Under the pieces are notes generated by a model. That model did not search any database. It saw only the letters and a list, made by a program, of their open reading frames with translations, and was not told where the DNA came from. A program made the translations under genes and the position numbers. From positions 1-40,354 of the forward strand of contig JACWAF010000022.1 in NCBI GenBank assembly GCA_014874185.1: 40,354 nt of DNA. The letters are read 5' to 3'. Shown here piece after piece: positions 1 to 7,555 of this stretch; the stretch's first letter is position 1, and each line of letters opens with the position of its first letter. This stretch comes from Nitrospirota bacterium (GTDB taxonomy: Bacteria; Nitrospirota; Thermodesulfovibrionia; Thermodesulfovibrionales; JdFR-88).

Positions 1-281
1 AACCACAGCTGTCCAAGATAATCTGAAAAGGACCTTTCTGTTCCAAAGCGGATCGGGTCACCCGTGGGCGGGTGACTCCCACGAAAAGTTTGCAACCATT
101 GCTGTCCAAAAAAGCATTCGTGTTCGGTCATTCCCGCGAAAGCGGGAATCCAGGTCCAAAAATACCTTTAAAAAGCCAATAAACTGGATTCCCGCTTAAG
201 GCCTGCGGGAATGACGAACCATTTTCGCTTTTTCCTTAATTGAAATGCTGTCCAAAAAATTTATCTTGGACAGGTCTGGTT
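1..281. repeat. MITE-like nested inverted repeat
   Basis: Bases 2-21 and 261-280 form an imperfect terminal inverted repeat: 18 of 20 positions match, with the shared core CTGTCCAAGATAA at 9-21 and its complement at 261-273. Position 1 also pairs with 281, so the repeat may run past the left window edge. Inside lies a second inverted pair, 127-154 and 184-215, each arm itself a hairpin built on ATTCCCGC/GCGGGAAT. A direct repeat, GCTGTCCAAAAAA, occurs at 101-113 and 247-259. No ORF in it is convincing. It could be a non-autonomous mobile element or a composite of REP-type repeats. Confidence 0.6.
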
Positions 282-337
282 ACAAACCTGAACCAGCAAA
301 GGGTGTAAATGCCCCGCTTAAGTAGCGCAGAAAAATG

Positions 338-371
338 AACCCACCCCTGCACCCTCCAAGGAGGGGACTTG
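338..371. repeat. dispersed repeat copy (ACCCACCCCT...AGGAGGGGACTT)
   Basis: This stretch matches, with small differences, the two tandem-like copies near 32435 and 32527. The shared core is ACCCACCCCT, then CACCC(C)TC and CAAGGAGGGGACTT. The CCTCCaAGGAGG part can form a short hairpin. It lies about 100 bp downstream of the nadC stop on the minus strand. Bases 372-470 hold only an A+T dyad (about 413-435) and no gene. Confidence 0.55.
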
Positions 372-470
372 GCGCCCGTTTTTTTATGTAGGGGCGCCGC
401 TTGCTGCGCCCGTTCTTTGCTTTAAAAGTAAAGAATGATTCCGGACAAGCCGTAATGACAGAACACTAGA

Positions 471-1301
471 TTACTCTATCTTCATGCTTATATCGGCGGC
501 GGGGGCGGAATGGGTCAGCGCCCCGGCGGAGATGATGTCCACGCCGGTTGCGGCGATCTCCCTTACCCTCTCCATGGTGACATTTCCAGATGCTTCGATA
601 AGCGCCCTGCCACGGTTCAGACGGACGCACTCGCGCATCTCCCGGAGGCCCATGTTATCCAGCATGATGACATCCGCGCCCTCTTCCAGGGCCGCCTTGA
701 ACTCGCCTATGTCCTTCACCTCTATCTCAACTTTCATTAAATGCATCTGACCTTTGGCAAGCCGTATCGCCTTCTTCACCCCGCCCGCGGCCTTGATGTG
801 GTTGTCCTTTATCAGGATGGCATCGTACAGGGCGAAGCGGTGGTTGGCCCCGCCCCCTGCCCTCACGGCGTATTTTTCCATATAACGCAGATTGGGAAGG
901 GTTTTCCTGGTGTCCACGATTTTAGCCTTTGTGCCCTTGAGCTTTTGCGCGTACTGGCTGGTGAGGGTGGCAATGCCGGAGAGGTGCTGGAGGATATTCA
1001 GCGCAAGCCTCTCCCCCGCCAATAGCGAACGGGCCTTACCCCGCACATGAGCGATGACGTCGCCTTTTTTTGCCTTCTCGCCGTCCTCAACGAGCGGCTT
1101 GAACTCCACCTCCGGGTCTATCTGGGCGAAGGCCTCACGGGCAAACGGCAGGCCCGCAATGACACAGGCTTCTTTTGAGATCACGCGCGCCCTGGCTTTT
1201 TTGTCTTCCGGTATGGTCAGAACCGATGTGATGTCGCCCATGCCCAAGTCCTCTTCTATGGCGAGGGCGATTAATTTTTTTACACCTGCCGGGATATCCA
1301 T
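471..1301 (-). CDS. nadC: Nicotinate-nucleotide pyrophosphorylase (carboxylating)
   Basis: Quinolinate phosphoribosyltransferase: converts quinolinate and PRPP to nicotinate mononucleotide, CO2 and PPi in cytoplasmic de novo NAD synthesis. The 276-residue product has the usual family length. The N-terminal half carries EEDLGMGDIT (about 16-25) and ERLALNILQHLSGIAT (about 96-111). The barrel carries DTRKT, the KYAVRAGGGANHR block and LIKDNHI, which supply substrate-binding Arg, His and Lys residues, followed by VEIEV, IMLDNM, EASGN and the closing ISAGALTHS. It is the last gene of a minus-strand run (response regulator, valS, small membrane protein, nadC), starting 3 bp after its upstream neighbour. 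nadA and nadB are not in the window. The Shine-Dalgarno is weak (AGAAG), suggesting translational coupling. Identity is very secure. Confidence 0.97.
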   Translation of the reverse strand: MDIPAGVKKLIALAIEEDLGMGDITSVLTIPEDKKARARVISKEACVIAGLPFAREAFAQIDPEVEFKPLVEDGEKAKKGDVIAHVRGKARSLLAGERLALNILQHLSGIATLTSQYAQKLKGTKAKIVDTRKTLPNLRYMEKYAVRAGGGANHRFALYDAILIKDNHIKAAGGVKKAIRLAKGQMHLMKVEIEVKDIGEFKAALEEGADVIMLDNMGLREMRECVRLNRGRALIEASGNVTMERVREIAATGVDIISAGALTHSAPAADISMKIE

Positions 1302-1304
1302 CTT

Positions 1305-1784
1305 CTATTTACGGAGGAGTGAAACGAAGCCCAGGATGCCGCCCACCACGGCACCTATGCAGAGCGCGCTTTTCAAGTCCAGAAGCGTGGAGACATTTCC
1401 TTCCACGTTCTTTGCCACGAGAAGCAGCGAGGCGCTGTTTTCAACTTTGGCGTTCTTCGAGACCACAATGCATGCGGCCGTCCTCTGCATATGGGTGCTG
1501 TCTTTGGAGACAACCACCGGAGTGAAAGAGAGGTTCAGGTGGTTTGACCGCCCGGCCACGATGCCGGTTATGGACTGGTTCATGAACAGCTCCGAAGTGC
1601 CCCTCATAATGCCGCTTGCGCCCTGGGTGATGTCCACGTGCTCGCCGTCTATGCTCAGGGCGGCCACTTGCTGAAGCTTCACATGGGCGCCCTCCACCCC
1701 CCTGACTCTGGAGTTCTTTACATTGACGAATTCGCCTTCAACGAAACTGCATTCGCTTCCGTCCAAAAGGGTCTCTTCGGCCAT
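1305..1784 (-). CDS. Hypothetical beta-repeat protein with C-terminal membrane anchor
   Basis: I do not recognise this family. The product of about 159 residues has a run of short Val/Ile/Ser/Asn-rich, Gly-punctuated strands (roughly 15-130) that look like a beta-solenoid, then one hydrophobic helix near the C-terminus (ALCIGAVVGGILGFVSLL) ending in Arg-Lys. No signal peptide is visible, so a tail-anchored protein facing the cytoplasm is likely. I place the start at the ATG at 1784 because GGAGGTG lies five bases upstream, inside the last valS codons; a GTG at 1790 would overlap valS by four bases. It sits between valS and nadC in one operon. Polymer-forming proteins such as bactofilins are only a loose analogy. 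Confidence 0.75.
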   Translation of the reverse strand: MAEETLLDGSECSFVEGEFVNVKNSRVRGVEGAHVKLQQVAALSIDGEHVDITQGASGIMRGTSELFMNQSITGIVAGRSNHLNLSFTPVVVSKDSTHMQRTAACIVVSKNAKVENSASLLLVAKNVEGNVSTLLDLKSALCIGAVVGGILGFVSLLRK

Positions 1785-1786
1785 GC

Positions 1787-4432
1787 TCACACCTCCAGGG
1801 CTTTAAGACGGTTTATACTGTCCGAAATGTTCGCCGCCTTTGCGGCAAGCTCATCGCGTTTCGATTTCTCTTTCCTGACCACGTCCTCGGGGGCCCTCGC
1901 GAGGAAATCAGGGTTGTCCAGTTTCCTTGAGGCGGCATCAAGGTCCGCCGAGGCCTTCTTTAATTCCTTCCCCAGCCTTTGAAGCTCGGCCTTTATATCC
2001 ACAAGACCTTCCACCGGCACATAGGCCTCAAGCCTCGGCTTAACCGAGATGGCGGACTTCGCGGGCTTCTGCAACCCCGTTCCGGTATGGAGCGCCTCAA
2101 TCCCGGCAAAGCGTTTTATATAAGGCCCGAAACCCGATAGAGTGCCTTCGGTCTGTGAGGAGTCCGCGTTCAGCCAGGCGGTGATCTTTGCCGAGGGCTG
2201 GATATTCAATTCGCCCCTGATCGTCCTTATGGCGGTTATCGCGTCCATGAGAAGGTTTATCTTCTCCTCCGCATCCGCATCTTTGGGAAGCTCTTTGGGA
2301 TACGGAGATATCATTATGCTCTCCTTCCCTTTGAACTCTTCCGGCAGATAGCTCCTGAGTTCCTCCGTAAGAAAGGGCATAAACGGGTGCAATAATCTGA
2401 GCACGGAATCCAGCACATAAAGCAGAGTATAGCGGATTCCGGGCGCTTCCGCCTCATTTTTCAGGCCGATCTTTGTCATCTCCAGATACCAGTCGCAGAA
2501 CTCGTGCCAGGCGAACTGGTAAATCCCGCCCGCGGCATCATTGAACCGGTATTCAGATAACGCGGCATTCACCAAGTCGGCCGTATCCGCCAGACGGCTC
2601 AGTATCCACCTGCTTGGCAGGTCACTGGCCCTTGTCTCCCGGACGGGGTACTCTTCCGTGTTCATGAAGATATATTTCGAGGCGTTCCATAGCTTATTGA
2701 TAAAATTCTTATACCCTTTAACGCGCTCTTCGGAAAACCTTATGTCCCTGCCCTGGGCGGCGAAGGCGGCCAGGGTGAACCTGAATGCGTCCGCCCCGTA
2801 TTTGTCCACCATTATTAGCGGGTCTATCACGTTCCCCTTGGACTTGCTCATCTTCTGCCCCTCTTCATCCCGCACGAGGGCATGGATATAGACGTCCCTG
2901 AACGGCACGCCGTCCATGAACCTGGTCCCCATCATTATCATCCGGGCCACCCAGAAGAAGAGTATGTCGAAGGCGGTGACAAGGACGCTTGTGGGGTAGA
3001 ATGTCTTAAGCTCTTCCGTTTCCTCGGGCCAGCCCAATGTAGAGAACGGCCACAGGGCCGAGGAGAACCATGTGTCCAGCACGTCGGGGTCCTGCCGCAG
3101 GGTGGCCGTATGACAGCCGGGGCATTCGGTTGGCGCTTCGGTAGAGACCACAATCCCGCCGCAGGATTCGCAATACCAGACCGGTATCCTGTGCCCCCAC
3201 CATATCTGCCTGGATATGCACCAGTCTTTTATGTTCTCCATCCAGGCGAAATAGCTGTTTTCCCAGCTCTCGGGGACTATGCGGATGTCCTTGTCGCGGA
3301 CCACCTGCATCGCCTTTTCGGCAAGCGGGCCCACTTTCACGTACCACTGGGGGGTAAGGTTCGGCTCTATGACAGTTTTGCATCTATAGCAATGCCCCAC
3401 GGCATGTCTGTGGGACTCGCTTTTTTCTATAAGGTTCCGGGCATTCAGGTCTTCAAGGACAAGACTTCTTGCCGCATACCTGTCCAGCCCCTCGTATCTG
3501 GAGCCCGCCTCCTTTGTCATCCGGCCCTCGTCGGATATGACCTTTACGAATTCCAGGGGGGGTGCTTGTCTTCTGGCTATGGCCTCGTCATTGAAGTCAT
3601 GCGCGGGCGTCACCTTCACCGCGCCGGTGCCGAATTCCATGTCCACGGCGGTGTCGGCCACCACGGGGATGAGCCTTTCGGTTAAGGGCAGTTTAAGCAT
3701 CTTCCCGATGAACTTCTGATACCGCTCGTCTTCCGGGTTCACGGCAACGGCCGTGTCGCCAAGCATCGTCTCAGGTCTGGTGGTGGCAACCACTATGAAC
3801 CCGCCGCTATCGGCAAACGGGTAGCGGATATAAGTGAGCACTCCGTTCAAATCCTCGTGCTCCACTTCGATGTCCGAGAGCGCCGTATGGCAGCGCGGGC
3901 ACCAGTTTATAAGCCTTGTGGAGCGGTATATAAGCCCTTCTTCATAAAGCCGCACAAAAACGGTCTTCACCGCGTTAGAAAGCCCCTCGTCAAGCGTAAA
4001 GCGCTCCCTTGACCAGTCGCACGAGGCGCCAAGCTTTTTAAGCTGAAAAAGTATCCTCTCGCCATACCTGGCCTTCCACTGCCAGACGCGTTTTATGAAC
4101 TCCTCACGGCCAAGCTTGTGGCGGTCGGTCCCCTCGCGGGCAAGCTCGCGCTCCACAACGTTCTGCGTGGCAATGCCCGCATGGTCGGTGCCCGGAATCC
4201 ATAGCGCCCTGTATCCATGCATCCGTTTCCAGCGGATGAGGACGTCCTGGATGGTGGCGTTCAGGGCATGGCCCATGTGCAGCTGGCCGGTTACGTTCGG
4301 GGGAGGTATTACGATGGAGTAAGGTGGGCCGCCGGGGTTTGCCTCCGGCCTAAAATAACCCTTTTCAAGCCAGAAGTCATACCACTTTTGCTCGCTGTCT
4401 TTCGGTTCGAAACTCTTCGGGAAGCCGGGCAT
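1787..4432 (-). CDS. valS: Valyl-tRNA synthetase
   Basis: Class Ia aminoacyl-tRNA synthetase that charges tRNA-Val. The 881 residues match the bacterial family. The HIGH signature appears as HMGH at about 52-55 after PPPNVTGQL, the CP1 editing domain has the ATTRPET..GDTAVAV block, zinc-knuckle-like CxxC pairs surround residues 350-450, and KMSKSKGN is present. The C-terminal 70 residues form the charged coiled-coil tRNA-binding arm typical of ValRS (DIKAELQRLGKEL onward). It starts 10 bp after the upstream response-regulator gene with no good Shine-Dalgarno, so translation is probably coupled. Its last codons carry the ribosome-binding site of the next gene. Confidence 0.98.
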   Translation of the reverse strand: MPGFPKSFEPKDSEQKWYDFWLEKGYFRPEANPGGPPYSIVIPPPNVTGQLHMGHALNATIQDVLIRWKRMHGYRALWIPGTDHAGIATQNVVERELAREGTDRHKLGREEFIKRVWQWKARYGERILFQLKKLGASCDWSRERFTLDEGLSNAVKTVFVRLYEEGLIYRSTRLINWCPRCHTALSDIEVEHEDLNGVLTYIRYPFADSGGFIVVATTRPETMLGDTAVAVNPEDERYQKFIGKMLKLPLTERLIPVVADTAVDMEFGTGAVKVTPAHDFNDEAIARRQAPPLEFVKVISDEGRMTKEAGSRYEGLDRYAARSLVLEDLNARNLIEKSESHRHAVGHCYRCKTVIEPNLTPQWYVKVGPLAEKAMQVVRDKDIRIVPESWENSYFAWMENIKDWCISRQIWWGHRIPVWYCESCGGIVVSTEAPTECPGCHTATLRQDPDVLDTWFSSALWPFSTLGWPEETEELKTFYPTSVLVTAFDILFFWVARMIMMGTRFMDGVPFRDVYIHALVRDEEGQKMSKSKGNVIDPLIMVDKYGADAFRFTLAAFAAQGRDIRFSEERVKGYKNFINKLWNASKYIFMNTEEYPVRETRASDLPSRWILSRLADTADLVNAALSEYRFNDAAGGIYQFAWHEFCDWYLEMTKIGLKNEAEAPGIRYTLLYVLDSVLRLLHPFMPFLTEELRSYLPEEFKGKESIMISPYPKELPKDADAEEKINLLMDAITAIRTIRGELNIQPSAKITAWLNADSSQTEGTLSGFGPYIKRFAGIEALHTGTGLQKPAKSAISVKPRLEAYVPVEGLVDIKAELQRLGKELKKASADLDAASRKLDNPDFLARAPEDVVRKEKSKRDELAAKAANISDSINRLKALEV

Positions 4433-4442
4433 GAGGATGGGG

Positions 4443-5432
4443 CTACAACTCCGATTTGATGGCTTCTATTTCTTTTCTGACCGCGGTCTCGGCCAGATCG
4501 GGGACGGTCTCCCAGATGATTCGTTCTACGTCTTTCTTCAATCCGGCAGCTATCTCGCGCGCCACTTCCCTCACAACGGAGTCTATTATCTGAGGGGCGG
4601 AACGGTTGACGATGGCTTCAATGGAATTTTTAAGCTCCACTTTTATCCCGGGCAAAATAGCGTTGGTTATCATCTCGTTCACGTTTACGCCCCGGAAGGC
4701 GTCCGAAATGCCCTGGGAGATGGAGACCTGGATGGCCTTTTTTACCTCCGCCGATGTTACGGCGGGAAACCCGGTTTCCTGAGCAGATGCTGACGGCCCG
4801 GCTTGCGGAATATCATGGGCCGCTTCCGCCCCGGCCCCGGCAGGGAGACCCTTGCCGCTGAAAGGGTCCGCGGCAGTCTCTTCCTCTGCAATGGCGAAAA
4901 TTTCTTCGGGTTCCGCCTGGGCCGCCTCCGCTATTTCTTCAGCCTGGGCGGAAATCCCCTCAATGGACCAGAGGTCCGCCCCCGGTTCGGCCTGCGCAGA
5001 CGACTCTTCCTCCGCAAAGGCGATAACTTCCTCTTCGCCCTGGGCGGGGCCCGCGGTCGCGGCCTGAAGCACCGCGCTTATTTTCGTGATCAGGTCCTGG
5101 GACTCGAACGGCTTGATAATGTAATCCTCGGCCCCCACTTTTTGGGCAAGCTCCTCGTCAACGGGCTCGAACGCGCCGGCCAGAAGGAGCACGGGGATTG
5201 AAGAAGTCGCGGGATTGGATTTTATCTTCTCGCAGAGCTGATAGCCGTTCATCCTGGGCATCTCTATATCGGCAAGGACGATATCCGGCATGAACGAGTC
5301 CATGGCCCTGAGGGCCTCTTCCCCGTTCGCCGCCGCCTTGATCTCGAACCCCTCTTCGGCAAGCACCAGCTCCACAACCTTCTGTATGGTGATGCTGTCG
5401 TCTGCAAGAAGAAGTCTGGTCGCCATAGACAT
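4443..5432 (-). CDS. REC-domain response regulator with helical C-terminal domain
   Basis: Residues 1-125 form a receiver domain with the acidic pair D11/D12, phospho-acceptor D55 in VLADIEMPRMNG and K108 in YIIKPFE. The usual switch Thr/Ser before the third acidic turn is Ala (LLLAGAF), so signalling may be non-standard. Residues about 125-230 are an Ala/Glu-rich low-complexity linker. Residues about 235-329 are an amphipathic helical domain ending KKDVERIIWETVPDLAE, seen in gliding or polarity-type regulators of deltaproteobacteria and relatives (from memory). There is no DNA-binding or enzymatic output domain. It leads the operon with valS and nadC. Start ATG 5432 or 5426: neither has a Shine-Dalgarno, and a strong promoter lies so close that the mRNA may be leaderless. 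Confidence 0.9.
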   Translation of the reverse strand: MSMATRLLLADDSITIQKVVELVLAEEGFEIKAAANGEEALRAMDSFMPDIVLADIEMPRMNGYQLCEKIKSNPATSSIPVLLLAGAFEPVDEELAQKVGAEDYIIKPFESQDLITKISAVLQAATAGPAQGEEEVIAFAEEESSAQAEPGADLWSIEGISAQAEEIAEAAQAEPEEIFAIAEEETAADPFSGKGLPAGAGAEAAHDIPQAGPSASAQETGFPAVTSAEVKKAIQVSISQGISDAFRGVNVNEMITNAILPGIKVELKNSIEAIVNRSAPQIIDSVVREVAREIAAGLKKDVERIIWETVPDLAETAVRKEIEAIKSEL

Positions 5433-5434
5433 GA

Positions 5435-5463
5435 ATTGTACGGATAGCCCGCTAAAAAGTCAA
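5435..5463 (-). promoter_or_regulatory. Sigma-70 promoter of the response regulator-valS-nadC operon
   Basis: On the minus strand TTGACT (5458-5463) is followed after exactly 17 bp by TACAAT (5435-5440). The -10 box ends only two bases before ATG 5432 and eight before ATG 5426, so the expected start point lies at or inside the start codons. Confidence 0.6.
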
Positions 5464-6222
5464 ATCTTTTCCGGCCTGTTTTCCTGCCGAGGCACGCCTC
5501 AGCGGGAGGGCCCTCAACAGCTGCCGGAATGGCCTAAACCGCCTCCCGAACCACTGCCCCCGGAACAGGAAAAGGATGATATCTTCTTTTCCACTTTTTT
5601 CGATTCGCATTTGGGGCATGCGGGCTCGTCGGCGGCCTTCAGCTTGAGATAGGAGAAATCGCTGCCGCAGGCGGTGCATCTGTACTCGTAAACGGGCATA
5701 TTTTACACCTCCCGGAATAGTTTCGATTCTTATTAATTGTATATCACGGGGGTGAGGCAAGTCAAAAAGGGGGGAAGTGCCCGCGCGAGTCACAGTGGCT
5801 GAGCAGGAAATATCCGCTTTCCCTGTTATTGTTATAGGCAAAGAATAAGTGAGCGTAATTTGAATTATTTTCAACTCACCATTGAACTTCCACTCATAAA
5901 TGCGTTTTCCATCGATTATGGTCGCTTTCGTGTGGTGAGCTTTGTCTTTCTTTTTCGATTTATCCTTCTTGCCTGTAGTAAGATCATAGAAATCAGCATC
6001 TAATGTAGGATTGCCCTGATTATCTAGCTCTTCCCAATGAAGTCGAAGATGGATTTTATAGGGACCAAGCACAAAGGGTTCGAAAAAATGATTTTTTGTT
6101 ATTTCTCCTTTGCTATTTTTCTTTAATGTGAGTTCCTGCGTTTTCCCTGTTTTTAAATCAGCCTGTGCACGCACTCGCCCTGATTGTAAATCATCATGTG
6201 TTAGCGGCCTAATCGCAACCAT
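5452..6222 (-). CDS. Orphan ORF, doubtful 3' half overlapping fmdB
   Basis: The open frame covers 256 codons, but only the first 150 or so (down to about 5770) look like protein: a beta-rich, Lys-rich sequence with YKIHLRLHWEELDNQGN and a KKDKSKKKDK stretch. That part is clearly more AT-rich than its neighbours and I recognise no family. The remaining 100 codons run out of frame straight through fmdB and its promoter and become Arg-rich, as expected of a shadow frame. The native stop may have been lost by deletion. No Shine-Dalgarno precedes the ATG. It lies beside a repeat cluster, which fits a decayed foreign insertion. Confidence 0.35.
   Translation of the reverse strand: MVAIRPLTHDDLQSGRVRAQADLKTGKTQELTLKKNSKGEITKNHFFEPFVLGPYKIHLRLHWEELDNQGNPTLDADFYDLTTGKKDKSKKKDKAHHTKATIIDGKRIYEWKFNGELKIIQITLTYSLPITITGKADISCSATVTRAGTSPLFDLPHPRDIQLIRIETIPGGVKYARLRVQMHRLRQRFLLSQAEGRRRARMPQMRIEKSGKEDIILFLFRGQWFGRRFRPFRQLLRALPLRRASAGKQAGKDLTF
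5514..5699 (-). CDS. FmdB-family zinc-ribbon regulatory protein
   Basis: The 61-residue product begins MPVYEYRCTACG, the hallmark of the FmdB/CxxC_CXXC_SSSS family. It has two CxxC pairs (CTACG and CPKCES) that should bind one zinc, and ends in a Ser/Gly-rich tail (SCSGGSGSGGG) finishing in Cys. Family members are small nucleic-acid-associated or regulatory proteins of unclear function. GGGAGGTG lies just upstream of the ATG and a sigma-70 promoter (5736-5765) precedes it, so it is a separate unit from the overlapping ORF that reads through it in another frame. A GAGGC/GCCTC dyad lies just downstream but has no T-run. Confidence 0.9.
   Translation of the reverse strand: MPVYEYRCTACGSDFSYLKLKAADEPACPKCESKKVEKKISSFSCSGGSGSGGGLGHSGSC
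5736..5765 (-). promoter_or_regulatory. Sigma-70 promoter of fmdB
   Basis: TTGACT (5760-5765) and TACAAT (5736-5741) on the minus strand are separated by 18 bp, 36 bp before the fmdB start codon. Both boxes are identical to those of the response-regulator promoter at 5435-5463. Confidence 0.55.
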
Positions 6223-6264
6223 AATTTAGATTAACACGAAAAGCATGTGTAAGTATTCAATCGC

Positions 6265-6443
6265 AACCTGCACATTTTATAAACAGATGCCGAATCAAGA
6301 AAATGTAGGTTGGGTAGAGTGAAACGAAACCCAACAAATCCGAATTTTTTAAATATATCGAAATTTGGAAATGTTGGGTTTCGCGTTGCTCAACCACAAC
6401 CTACACATTTCTATAAAGACGGATGCCGAATCAAGTTCGGCAT
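6265..6443. repeat. Composite intergenic repeat (inverted repeat inside direct repeats)
   Basis: A direct repeat (AACCTRCACATTT..TATAAA ... GATGCCGAATCAAG) occurs at 6265-6299 and 6398-6435. Between the copies, 6304-6336 and 6372-6405 form a long imperfect inverted repeat built on TGTAGGTTGGG and CGAAACCCAACA. Just right of it ATGCCGAA/TTCGGCAT (6423-6430 and 6436-6443) makes a perfect 8-bp hairpin with a 5-nt loop. An open frame across it (6310-6507) is only the repeat. GTAGGTTGGG-type units are common intergenic repeats in many bacterial genomes. Confidence 0.65.
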
Positions 6444-6544
6444 GACGAACAAAAAAGAGAATCGCCTCTATAATTTTTTAATATTTTCACTTAAAAGGGA
6501 GCTTTAGTCTTTTGCAGTTGTATCTGTACTCTTTTTCCGGGGTC

Positions 6545-6563
6545 ATGGGGGCGGAGCCCCCAT
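6545..6563. repeat. GC-rich perfect hairpin ATGGGGGC/GCCCCCAT
   Basis: Two 8-bp arms with a GGA loop; an A-run (6565-6571) follows on the plus strand. With no T-run on the plus strand it is not a plus-strand terminator, and no minus-strand gene ends here. It is probably another dispersed repeat. The rest of 6444-6640 shows nothing codable. Confidence 0.45.
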
Positions 6564-6643
6564 ACAAAAAAGGGCGGCGGGCGGGTTTAGATAAAAATGC
6601 CTTTTCCTTCACCTTTAAAATCCTTTCCACTTTCAGTGCAAAA

Positions 6644-6672
6644 TTGACAAAAACCCCGGATATAAATTAAAT
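6644..6672 (+). promoter_or_regulatory. Sigma-70 promoter of glyQS
   Basis: A perfect TTGACA (6644-6649), a 17-bp spacer and TTAAAT (6667-6672, 4 of 6 matches). The predicted start point, near 6679, is only a few bases before the glyQ ATG at 6683, and no Shine-Dalgarno is visible. Confidence 0.5.
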
Positions 6673-6682
6673 TTTATCTTCC

Positions 6683-7555
6683 ATGTATTTTCAGGACGTG
6701 ATCTTAAAGCTTCACGAGTACTGGGGGAAAAAGGGCTGTGTCCTCCTCCAGCCTTACGATACCGAAGTGGGCGCGGGCACGTTCCATCCGGCAACCTTCT
6801 TTCGCGTCCTCGGCCCTGAGCCCTGGAAGGCCGCCTATGTAGAGCCATCCAGAAGGCCCACGGACGGCCGCTATGGCGAGAACCCCAACCGTCTCCAGCA
6901 CTATTACCAGTACCAGGTGATACAAAAACCCTCTCCCGTGAATTCGCAGGAGCTTTATCTGGAGAGCCTGGTTGCCCTCGGCATAGAGCCCCTGAGGCAC
7001 GATATACGTTTTGTGGAAGACGACTGGGAATCCCCCACCCTTGGGGCATGGGGGCTTGGCTGGGAGGTCTGGCTGGACGGGATGGAGATAACCCAGTTCA
7101 CCTATTTCCAGCAGGTGGGCGGCATAGACTTGAAACCCGTCTCGGTGGAGATAACCTACGGGCTTGAGCGCATAACCATGTACCTTCAGGAAGTGGAGAA
7201 TGTCTTCGACATAGAATGGACAAAGGGCATCAAGTATGGCGATATCCATCACATGTCCGAGGTGGAGGGCTCCAAATTCAACTTCGATTATGCAAACACA
7301 GATCTCCTGATGAAGGAATTCGAGGCGTATGAGGCGGAGTGCGTAAGGCTATCGAAGGAAGGTCTGATCCTGCCCGCCTACGAGTACTGCCTCAAGTGCT
7401 CCCATACGTTTAACCTCCTGGACGCGAGGGGGGTCTTTTCGGTCTCCGAGCGGACGGGCTATATAGCACGGGTAAGGAACCTTGCCAAGCTCTGCGCCCG
7501 AGGCTATCTCGCCCAGCGGGGGGAGATGGGCTTCCCGCTTTTGAGAGAGCCATGA
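6683..7555 (+). CDS. glyQ: Glycyl-tRNA synthetase alpha subunit
   Basis: Catalytic subunit of the bacterial alpha2beta2 class II glycyl-tRNA synthetase. The 290-residue protein carries the near-invariant blocks of the family: YFQDVIL at the start, [37 protein letters not shown] (class II motif 2 region), [36 protein letters not shown] and ITYGLERI (motif 3), then the C-terminal [17 protein letters not shown] block. Its stop overlaps the glyS start by four bases (ATGA), the standard coupled arrangement. The start is fixed by alignment to the family; no ribosome-binding site precedes it and the promoter lies very close. Confidence 0.98.
   Translation: MYFQDVILKLHEYWGKKGCVLLQPYDTEVGAGTFHPATFFRVLGPEPWKAAYVEPSRRPTDGRYGENPNRLQHYYQYQVIQKPSPVNSQELYLESLVALGIEPLRHDIRFVEDDWESPTLGAWGLGWEVWLDGMEITQFTYFQQVGGIDLKPVSVEITYGLERITMYLQEVENVFDIEWTKGIKYGDIHHMSEVEGSKFNFDYANTDLLMKEFEAYEAECVRLSKEGLILPAYEYCLKCSHTFNLLDARGVFSVSERTGYIARVRNLAKLCARGYLAQRGEMGFPLLREP

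Noticed and set aside
6310-6507. 65-codon open frame on the plus strand
   Set aside because: It consists of the composite repeat (inverted and direct arms) and has no ribosome-binding site or protein-like composition.
6600-6682. T-box or other riboswitch before glyQ
   Set aside because: The promoter lies 11-39 bases before the ATG, leaving no room for a leader structure.
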